A DNA stretch of 64,000 nt, from assembly GCA_003439945.1 (NCBI GenBank), contig QVRM01006416.1, positions 1,346,001 to 1,410,000 on the forward strand, written 5' to 3'. This document shows, piece by piece, positions 35,693-46,800 of the stretch. The number at the start of each line of letters is the position of its first letter. The first letter of the stretch is position 1. The stretch is from Dermanyssus gallinae. Lineage: Eukaryota > Arthropoda > Arachnida > Mesostigmata > Dermanyssidae. The translations under genes and the position numbers were made by a program. A model generated the notes under the pieces. It was given only the letters and a program-made list of their open reading frames with translations, did not search any database and was not told where the DNA came from.

Positions 35693-35847
35693 GTCATTCG
35701 AGTGAAAAGGCGATACTGGAGCGTCGAGCGACTGACGAAATTCCCCGACTGAAGGGCTCTGAACAGCAGCCCCTCATACGATACCGCAAGTACTCGCTGC
35801 ATGACTTCCGCCTGCTAAAAGTTCTCGGCAAAGGAAGTTTTGGCAAG
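35693..35847 (+). CDS. kinase exon 2: linker and glycine-rich loop
   Basis: The acceptor TTATTTAACAG precedes GT, the last two bases of a split Gly codon. The exon encodes a 30-residue linker ([19 protein letters not shown]...) and then [19 protein letters not shown]. It ends in phase 0 at donor AAG|GTAAGT. The linker is where a novel PKC would have its V3 hinge. Numbering assumes the 2,086-residue model: residues 1,722-1,773. Confidence 0.92.
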
Positions 35848-37052
35848 GTAAGTCAAAAGATGCTACATCGACAATATTCACACTTTGTCTACTCAGCCTT
35901 CTTTTATTAATACTAATACTTATACTAATAATGTTTAAATGAAAAGGCACAAGACGTGTTAACAACCAACCCATATAAAATGAATATGCCGTTTTAGAAT
36001 AACGTAGTGAGGCACCTTAGGGGCACAAGTGAAGTGTTCGGCGTAGTTATCGGCATGCACATAATGAAAGAGAGAGAAACAGGCAGTTGAGTGTCCCTTC
36101 CAATTGATGAAGCTGTGCGGGAAAACATCATAGCGCTTCCATTACAAAATTCGAGGGTTGAGGGCCAACGAAGTGACTTCTAATGTCTAATTGCGGAAAG
36201 TGTTGAATCGGCCGATTTTCATCGTCGGGTGATGGCAATAAACGAAGGTGATTAAGTGTCTGTCAGTGAGAGACAGAAAGTGGAGTGCTTCTTTTCGTAA
36301 ATACCGAAAATGTTTTGACTGATGAGCCGATAGCAGGCCAGGCAAACACCGTAATCGTGACCCAACTTATCAAATGTTGGCAGTGATGGTAGGGGACGGA
36401 GTGGTTGGTAACAGTGTGAACAATTGTGCATGACGGGTTGGGTTACCGGAAGGAGGGCGCGCTCCGGGTTCCGAAGAAGCAAACAGCAAACCGCAAAAGA
36501 AGCTGCATGTGGGGCTGGCACTGCAACACCTGCTTCTAAATCGCAACAAAGACCTTCATTTCTAGAGCGGATTGTCACCGGTTATAAGAGTTAGTGCTAT
36601 CACTTCGAGCCAGAGACAACTCCGTAGGCTTCGCAACTGCGTAAAAAGCGGAGAGATTTGCTCACGGAGGGAGTGATTCTGCTCCACGGTAATGCGCATC
36701 CACACGTATCCAGAGTCACAGAAAGTGTACTGGCCAAGTTCCAGTGGGACAGCTTAAGCACCCCCCCCCCCCCACCGAGAGCCTGGGCATGTCGCCTTTC
36801 GATTTTGATCTGTTTGGTCCGCTAAAAAACATCTCAAAGGAATGTGCTTTAAATCGGACGACGAATTGAAGGACGCCGTAAAGGACTGCCTATTGTCATA
36901 GTCGCAGGAATCCTTCGGCTCGTGGAAAAGTGGGATAGTTGTGCTCGAGCGTCTGTTGATTACCCTTGAAGAAATACCTTAACTATAAGCACAGTGTCGT
37001 TTCATACCTTTTCATTTGAACAGCCCTCATATTTGTTTGTTTTCAACACATG

Positions 37053-37094
<42 letters not shown>

Positions 37095-37218
37095 CGAGTG
37101 TTGCGATAATACATACTTTTCGTTAAAGTTACTTAAGATAACTTAGTGATTGCGCTGCGAGCGGAAGAATGATCGAATTCAAGCAAAAACCTGTGGCAAA
37201 CTAGGGAGCAGTTGTTCA

Positions 37219-37254
<36 letters not shown>

Positions 37255-38058
37255 ATCGCCATGCGCGACATGTATACATTTACGCTTCCTATATGTTTCT
37301 ATAACTTCTATTCTCCCATAGTCAATTAAAGCCAATCATACGTAATTTTTTAATAATCAGTAAATCAGTAAATATTAGCTGGGATAGGTGTTAAGTTTTT
37401 AATACAGCGTAAAACCGTCTCAGTCAAAGCTGATTTCACATTCTGAGTTGCACCGTCGCTGGGCTCTGAGATCGCATTAGCTTTTTATAATCTAAACTAA
37501 ATGTGACACTGGTCCGCTCCCTCTACAGAAAAAAAACCGCTTCCTTTTATTGTCACTAGCTCGTCAAAATGTGCCTTCCACTTGTTTCAGGTATTTCTTG
37601 TGGAGCTTCGAGATGTGCCTATTTACTTCGCGATGAAGTGTCTCAAGAAAGACGTTGTGCTGGAGGACGACGACATCGAATGCACGCTCGTCGAGCGGCA
37701 AGTGCTCTCGTTGGGTTCCCACAATCCTTTCGTTTGCAAACTCTTCTGCACGTTCCAGACCGAGTCGCATCTCTTCTTCGTCATGGAGTTTCTTAGAGGC
37801 GGTGACCTTATGTTTCACGTCCAGAACGAAGGAAGCTTTACCGAAAATCGAGCAAGGTATTTGCGACGTAATGCGTTATTGACCGTATTGTGGATTTACT
37901 TTTGATGGCTAGAGTAACAAGTAATAGAACCAACGTAATGCTCCATGTTATCGTTCTGCAGCCTGTTGAATGTTTGCGTTTGCTTTGTTATCGGTATAAA
38001 GTATCGATAATAATAATAATAAAAGGAGCTAACTAGTATCATACTGCCTGCATATATT

Positions 38059-38094
<36 letters not shown>

Positions 38095-41000
38095 GGAGTA
38101 CCGCAAGGCTCTTGTCTCTGCCCGTTCTTGTGCACAATATATATATATATATATAGAAAATATTGTGATGATTTATTAATCATTTACAATACGTTTGCAC
38201 ACTCGGCAGTGCTCGCCTTAATAAAAATGGTGGTAAAAAGGTGTCACGTGAAGTTAAGAATCAGTTGTCCGTGTCCTTGCTTGATGGTAGCCCCCGCTCT
38301 TATGGATCCGGTGCGAGCGATATATCCTCAAGGTTCCTTGCAAAGTTAAAACGGTGAGATCCATAAGATTCCTCTTCGTGACGCCGAGCCCCAAGAGCGT
38401 CCTCGCAGATTCGGAGTCCATACACCACTCATAGAGATAGTGATGGATCCGAATCTGCGAGGTTTTTGCGGGTCGGGGAGCGCCGCTCTTAGGAACTCGA
38501 CATCATATTTGGCGATCTTGTCTTGCCGTGCTTTTGCCAGGTCCCGGTTCAGGCCGCAAACCTCGGCATCTAAAACCCAGACCTCGGTAGGTGATGTTAT
38601 TACGAGGTCGGGCTTTAGACCCGATGCGCCCGGTCGACGGAATACTCGCTCACGAACCACCTCATGACCCCTTTCGCGGAGAAGACGCGCCACGCGATCA
38701 CAGACGTCGTCATGTCTCTTTATGGTTTGTTTGTGTGTTGTATCGCACATCTGAGCGACATGAGCCAACGTCTCAGGCGCATGACACCCGCGCCTACAAC
38801 GTTTGTTGTAGCCCGGGCGTCCCCTGGCCAATCTGGCACGCGTTGGTAGTGCGTTGATCCTGAGCTTTAGTAGGTTTAAATACTCCTTACCAGATAGGTA
38901 GGGCATACCCTTAATCCAGTAATGTACAAAGGGCGTTTCGTGTGTTTTTTTTTAAATGTGCCCCATCGAACGTGTTGTGTAGTTGTTGAGACCAGTAGTC
39001 GGTCTCTTGTGTAGCGGTCTCAATGGAGGTTCCCAAGCGCTCGCAATGAAGTCTTGTTTTCGGAAGATCTTTTTTAAAGTGCTCGGTGGTTAGCATCCAT
39101 TGGACCCCAAGGTGCGTGGAGTGTTGTAGTGCTGTCAGGCGGGAGAGGCGGAGTCTGGGAATGAATGTTTAAAGGCAGGGGATGTCCAGACCGCCGTGTG
39201 CTGTGTGCGTGTACAGGTAGGCGTTCGGCACCGAGTTTTCGAGCTTAAGCCATTTCGACTTAACAACCTTTCTGATCTCTTTATCTAGGTCACTAAGGAG
39301 TGCATAAGATGGTCTGGGACCGGAGACCAGTTTATATAGGAGACGGGGAATGAGAAAGACTTTCAAAAATATGAGTCTTTGGTGGGGTTTAAGGGGAGCT
39401 ATCGTGAGTCTGTTGAGTAAATTAAGGAGTATATCCCTGGTGAAGTCAACTCTGCCATTGCTGTCAAAGTCGACTCCAAGATATCTCCATCGATCGCTCA
39501 TACCTTTAGCTGGCAATTGCCGATCTCCAACGTTAAATTCTGGTACGGTATTGATAAAACCTTTACCTTCCTTCCTATTAAATGGGTAAGAGATAGTAAA
39601 GCTTTTATTAGTATTAATTTCAAGGCCTCGGGATTTCAAAAGTGGGTCCGCAATATTAAGGAGCCGTTGGAGAGTGGATTTCGTGGAGGCTAGGAGGATG
39701 AGATCATCCGCAAAGGCTAAGCCCATAAGGCGGAAGTCATCAGTAAGTTGGTACCCGATATTAGTTTTGTCTAATTTTGAAAGAATGTCGTCGAGAACTA
39801 GATTAAATAAGAGGGGGGACAGAGGATCTCCCTGTCAAACACCCCTAGTTGGCCGAAATGTGCGACATTCTTGTCCAAATTCTATGAGAGTTTTAGATGA
39901 GAGGTACAAGCGTTTGATATAGTTAATGAATACCTCCGGGTATCCGCGAGTCCGGTGTGACCACAGGATGGAGTCATGACTCACCATGTCGAACGCCTTA
40001 CGGAGGTCGGTTGAGGCGAGTCTGAGCTCACGTCCTGCAGACATGGCATCGTTAAGGATACCATCCAGAACCGCAAGATTCTCGAAGGTACCATTATAGG
40101 GGAGAAACGCTCGCTGGATTGGGAGAAGCTTAATAGAGTTCTGGAGGCGTCTAGAGAGAATTTTGTTAAGCGTTCGTTGTAAGTATGAACTAATAGATAG
40201 GGGTCGCAAATCGCTTGGGGATGTGGCATTGTTAATTTTAGGGATGAACGCTAAGCGAGCAGTTTCATGGGCTGAGGCAATATCGCTAATAAATTGTATG
40301 TTAAGAATACAACAGACTACTTCTAACGGGAGTTTACGGAGGGACGAAAGACAAATCCTGTCCAAGCCTAGTGCTTTTGAAGGTCCGCGGAGAGCTACGT
40401 GGGTTTCCTTTAGGGAGATAGGGAGGGAAACCTCAAAGAGATCAGAGTTGGGAATGTATACGGGGCAAGGGAGTGGTTCAGGGGGTGGTTGTGTCATCGT
40501 ATTGGCCCAGTGTTTTACAACCTCGGTGGCCTGCATGTTGTGTATGGTGTGTTTGCCGTCCAGCACCTCATGAGCGTATTTGGATCGGTTTTGGCTAAAA
40601 AGTTTTTGAGTGGACGCGTAGTCTTGACGTCGCTGTTGTCTTTTAGATACTCGCGCTTCAGTGGAAGGTGTTTCTCTAAAGGCACGACGTCGGACAGTGT
40701 GTGTAAAATGTTTGTTCAGAAATTCGTTTAAGGCGATAGTGTGATTCTCTGAGCAAATTATATTTGACAGATGTTCTGACAGTCTGTTGAAATTATGTTG
40801 CGTTTGGGAAATGTGTTTGTGAGGGCTTGTATTTTAGATATAATAGTATCTTTTTGGGATGGATTATAGGGGCCATCTGATTCAGAGTATCGAGGCCGAC
40901 TAGGCTCAGGAAGCTCAGATCCGTCAAGGTTGGAATCCAGGAGAGACCTCTTTTTAAGGAGGTCCTCTACCAGATCCTTATGCGCCTGAGAATTAAGTTG

Positions 41001-41560
41001 GCCTCTAATCGCCCCAGGTGTGCGTGAGTTAAAATTAGTAGCTAAAAGGTGGTCAATTTCTCTAGGTGTTTCGTTATTATTATCTAATATAAAATCTGCT
41101 TCTAATGTTACTAAAAGTTCACGGTCTTGTGGGTTCCATCTGGCCTTCTTAGAGGGGGGGGGGCTAAAATGTTCTCATTATATTCGTCCGGATGGGCACG
41201 ACGACGGTGTAAATTAAGACCTGATTTAGAATTAAAGACCTTTAAGCAAGTACTAGATGGACATTTACAATTTGGCTACGCGTGGAGACGCGTGAAGTAC
41301 TAGGGGGATTAAAATTATTATTAGAAGCAGCAGTGTCATTTTGTGAGGAACTTAAAATCAAATTATTAGTCTGTGATTGGTTAGGAGTTTGGGAGGTGGC
41401 ACGAACTTCTCGTTGATTGTGAGTCAATCTAATGTGGCTCGCGAGGCCCGCGCCAGATTTGCATACTCGCCCGCAAGTCTGGCAGCTGAGTCTTCCGGCG
41501 GTGTTGCTGCTGTCACGTGATGCCATATATATGTATGTTATATATATATATATATATGTA

Positions 41561-41607
<47 letters not shown>

Positions 41608-42823
41608 GTATTAACATATTTGGCAGACACAGGCACAGTTGCCGCCTCTTCCTTTCTGACTTTGTATGACATCATGAACTATTTGAATGTATAATATTAA
41701 GATACCTGTCAACAATCCATATGGTTATGCACGAAAATGAAGCCCATGAGGGCGCATCACAACGAGGCATTCATAAATGAAGGTTTTGATGCGCAGGTTC
41801 TACGGGGCTGAGATCGTGTGCGCATTGAAATTCCTTCATCGGCGAGGCATTGTCTACCGCGATTTGAAGTTAGATAATGTCTGTCTGGATGGAGACGGCC
41901 ACGTTCGACTAATCGACTTCGGCATGTGCGTGCTTCGGGTGTACCGCTACGAGCCAACGGCATTCTGCGGAACGCCCGAATACATGGCGCCTGAGGTGAG
42001 TTTGTCTTATATATATATATACATATATGTATAAACGTTGTTTAACTGTTTAGCTGTCAAGTTTCATAAATATGTACGGCAAAACTGTGAGCTGTCTTCG
42101 AAGATCAAGATCTCAACAGAAAAAGTTCTTACATGAAAAATGTCTTACCTCTTACTGAGGATGCCCTGGATTTTTGGTTGAAATTATGCTTGCTACAGAG
42201 TGGAGCCGGATTTGGAGTGTGCCTCCGAGATATTTTTTAACTCTGATAGACGTGCACTAGGCACACCTAGCAACAGAATGTGTGCAAATCCAATAAAGGG
42301 AAAACAGGCCCTTGTATATTTTGTCAGGGTAAGTTCCTAGTCAGTCGAGCCCGGTGGCGTGGTGGCATGCGTCTGCGCCTCGCGACCGGAGAAGACACAT
42401 AGGTCTCGCGGGTTCGAACCCCACCGTTGCACATTTGTATTTATAGGGGTCCGTCTATGAAGCATGCGAAAAGCAGTCCCATGGACGTTAAATCTTGGCT
42501 GAGAGTCAGCCCCGAAAGGATTTTTTAAGTTCCTAGTCAAATACGCCAGACTCAAGTTCACAAACACGCATCGGTAACCATCCTTGACGTGATTGACATA
42601 CGGAAAGCAAGGTTGTAAAGCAAGGTGGAGACCTTTCGTTAATGATGTGTGCAATTGTCTCCGATTTACATAATAAACTAGTAAACATTCGACAACAAGA
42701 AAATGACGGTGACTTCGCGGAATACAATGTGGTAGCACCCCTAGTTTTCAGTGAAGAAAACCAGCATGCATACTTAACCAGAGATTCTTGCAACGTTAAG
42801 AAAGGGAGCCTCTAGAGAGGAAA

Positions 42824-42898
<75 letters not shown>

Positions 42899-43767
42899 AT
42901 GCAAAAACAAAATTGTAATTGTACTTAAATACAATATAAATAAAGAGCAAGTACAAATAAATAGCTGCTTTTCGTGTATCACTTTTATCAGTTTTTGTAC
43001 AACTTCGACCACCATTTAATTGGCTATTGCACTTTTGCAGATTATAGACGGACGGCAATACAGCTATGCTGTCGACTGGTGGTCGTTTGGAGTGGTCATG
43101 TACGAAATGTTGCGCGGCCGTTCGCCGTACACAGGTTGCGACGAGGACGAACTCTTCTGGAATGTCATGAACACTGAAGTCGAATACCCAAAATACTTCA
43201 GTCGCGAGGCGAAGGACCTAATCCACCACGTAGGTGTCTTTCGCCGTCTGTCTTTCCTTCGCTCTATCTAATCTACATGCTTCGTAGTAGCTGCGCCACG
43301 TCAACCGGTCTATTAAAATGGCATCGAACTGTCCCATTAATTAATCACCGCTTCAATTCAGTGCCTTACAGTCGTGAATCTTGCAATTCAGTCGCCTATC
43401 AGTGATTGCAAATGCTTGTCAAGTGGAGTGAGTCTGTCCTGTTATGCCGGGTCTTGGTTCGACTACTCTCGCTCAATAACGCCCCACATACACACGTTAA
43501 TCCAGAGAATGTACCTCTGAACTAATAATAGGCGGCCAATGCTATCCCAGAACATACTTATATGCTCCGTCAGCCACTCCTGCACTATGGCGGGCACACC
43601 CTCCCAGTGTCACACGTATCACAAACCACTAGTCACATAATTTATCCACCGCTTCACTATAGCTTGTAGAACATGCAAATAAACCGTGCACCAGCCGCTA
43701 ACGTCCCCTCACTGTTAACATGGTTTCCTCGGGGCAGCTAACATAAAAGTGGGAAAAAGGACTATGG

Positions 43768-43815
<48 letters not shown>

Positions 43816-46800
43816 GGTCTCTCATAACCGTATGTACTTATTTTAAGGTTTGGTAGAATTCGGCATAGTTTTTCCCAATGGAAAAAGGGGGCGAAAACGT
43901 CTTGCTTAAGAGTGAGGATGAATTTTATAAAAGTAGTTATTTTGCCTTTTCCTTCTACATAGTTGTGTAGTAGGAAAACACGTAATGGCAACATGTTAAA
44001 GTATTGAACGCGAAAGCTCAAAAACGAGATATCACAGATTCTCAACATGTTTTCGGTTTATCTATGAAGCCACTAAATCTCTCGCAATTACATATTTTAT
44101 AAAGCTTTATTGACATATCGATACAACAAATTTCAGTTATTTCCTCCGTTCTTAAAATAACAAAAAGTAACGTACTACTACGTACGCAGAATGAATACCT
44201 ATAATTTACCGACTATGAATTGTGATGTCTGCTGTGCATTGCAGTTGCTGCAGCGGGATCCTGAGCAGCGCTTGGGGACTCCGGAGTGTGGTCGAGGCGA
44301 TATCCGTGATCATCCCTTCTTTAACGGTATCGACTGGTCACAGGTCGAAAGGAAACAACTGAAGCCACAATTCAAGCCTTTTATTGTAAGTTACTCAAAC
44401 GTTTTCTTTAATTATATATATATTCCCCCTCATCCCCCATAGCCTTCATCGCCCCCTCATTCCTCCTCTCAGCCTTTGCCCTCTCCCACCTAGTTCCGAG
44501 ATGGCTGCCCTACTGAGCCCTCTGCTACCGAAGAGTCCAGTGACTATGAACTCGCTAGCATGCTTAAGGAAGCATGGAAACTTGCGTCAGAACTCAGTAG
44601 GCGCAGCTCTCGCGCACTAAATCGACGAGCGAGCTTTCTGATGGAAAGCCTGTGGAAGCAACACTCCCAAATGAAGCTATGGACACTTTTCTTTGTTATG
44701 GGATGTTTGGAAACGCTAATGCACAATCGGTACTGGCAACCAACAGCACCCAGTGTGGGACTTTCACCCACTAAAAACCTCAGTCATCCCCCCCCCCCCC
44801 CGAGTTCGGAATTGTGTGGCACTACTTCGCGACCGTGGGAGGGCAGCCTCGTGCTATACCGGCTCTCACGGATCTCGTTGTGTTCTTGGCTCACGAACCC
44901 GAGAGGATTCGTCGAGCCGTTCTACGGAGAGCTGAGTTGCCATAGCCCCTTGCGGGGCACCCTCATCTCGGCCACTTAATGGCACCTGCGTGTCTCCGTA
45001 GCGCGCGTGGCGAGCGTTTTCTAGCCGCGTCTTCTTGCGCATAATAGTGTCTAAGAAATAGACGTCGGCCGCCCATGCGGTGGTGTCCTCTATCATATAA
45101 CCGACAATGTCTTGTGTCGATCTCCCTGCATAGCAATACGTCGAGCTTCTGCGGACCTGGGCCAGGGCGGAGTAGCACGAAACCGTATAGTCAACTTTGT
45201 CCGGCTGCCCCGACGTGCTTCTCGGTGTGCACGTAACCTGTAACTTCCAATTCCGCACTATATAGGTTTGGAACTGGCCGTGGCCCGCAAGGGCCTGGAC
45301 CAAGAAGTATGTAAGTGGCCCTCGGCCAGGCCCGGCATACCAACGTCGGAGGTCCTGCATAAGCAACCGGGTCCAGTTTGCCCGGGGCAATCCTGAGCCT
45401 AGCGTGGCCCATTCGTGAGCCCACGCATCAAACGTTGCCGCTCGGGCTTGCGTGAAGTCCGTCCCTTTATCCGTCCTACGCTCGATTCTTTCCCGGGCCA
45501 GGAGATCTCAAGGGAGCTGACGAGCCAGGACGAAGGCTGTCTCTGTGCTCACCGTGCGGTACGCCCGACAGACCCGAAGTGCCATGCCGCACGAAGAGCT
45601 CGTCTGTTGCGAGCGGTGCAACAACGGTGTGGACACTTTGTACGAGTCTGGATCTGCCTTCCTTAAGAGAAAAGCTAGCTACACCCCTGAAGCAAAGAAG
45701 AAAACTCGCGCGCCTACACGTCCAAAGCGAGAGGAGCATTTTCGACTAGTTGTAGAGACGAAAGAGACTTACCTGTTGACATAAAAGAATAGTCACTAAA
45801 CACTAGACTACGCACGTGCAAATCTCTAAAGCAGTACGAACTATGGACCTAAAAATACGTAAAATCTGCCGTAGAGCGCTTGAAGTAGGTAGGTCACTGC
45901 TAAAACAAAGAAACAGTTCGTCGAAATAAATACCGACTCACTCCCAGGGCTTCCCCCTCTCCCACCGCCAGAGGAATTCATAGCTGCAGAGATACAATCT
46001 CTTCTCTTTGACAAGAGGAGGGTCAAAGAGGAGCTAGTCAAAAAACAATACGCAGACCTCATTCAATGAGAATGGCCGGCGCGCGCCTGTACTGCCACCA
46101 GGCTCGGCAAGGCAAGTATCTTAGCTGGCATGGCTCTAACAAGAGCCTTACTGCTATCACAAACCTCCGACAAAGACGAGCAAGGTTATCTATGTTGCAT
46201 ACATAGCGTCTAATAAAGACGCTATGTATGTAACAAAGATTGATTGACACTACGCCACTACGATGCAATGTCCAGCATGCAGGCAACGGGTCACAAACCT
46301 CCAAGGAAACCACAAACAAAATGACCAGTAACATTAAAATACTGCTAATAAATCTCTCCAGAGCCCCGCAAACGTACGATTTGGGGCGCTAATTTGCGGC
46401 TAAAAACTACATAAACGGCCCTGCTTTTCTCCAAAGAAATTTCTCTCAAGTCCACCCTACATGAACTCAAGGCCTTGTTTGAAGAACTAGACCTCAGTAG
46501 AATGGGCAAACCGGGCTTAATTTTCTTACACAATGGCAACGCCTTGTTAAGCTTAAATGTACTCGTCTACAGAAAGCATTGAAAAGAAAGTGTCTGGCAG
46601 TAGAAATATCTGCACTACTAGAGGAAGCCTGCCAAGAATCCAGCCTGCTTCCTAAGATAGTCAATCGTCCCCTGCGCGACTGGTGGAATAGTCAGATCAC
46701 CCAAAAGCGAAGGACCTGCCATCATCTGCGCCGAGTATGCATGCGTCGCAGAGCAAGGCACCGGCCAGAACTTTCCTATTTATGGGAAGCAGTACAGAGA

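Larger units (their letters stand above)
35848..37590 (+). other. predicted intron 2 (1.7 kb)
   Basis: It contains the mariner-like relic at 36.04-36.99 kb, a poly-C run at about 36,761 and TA arrays at 37,057 and 37,225. Confidence 0.85.
37857..41796 (+). other. predicted intron 3 (3.9 kb)
   Basis: Most of it is an antisense R2-clade retrotransposon. TA arrays flank that element on both sides (38,064-38,155 and 41,538-41,606). Confidence 0.9.
41996..43040 (+). other. predicted intron 4 (1.0 kb)
   Basis: It holds a SINE at 42,344-42,525, inserted in sequence related to the RT fragment near 35.5 kb, and a long TA array. Confidence 0.9.

Noticed and set aside
42344..42430. Functional tRNA gene
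   Set aside because: A and B boxes are good, but the acceptor stem does not pair and the segment sits inside a 182-bp insert with target duplication, so SINE is the better call.
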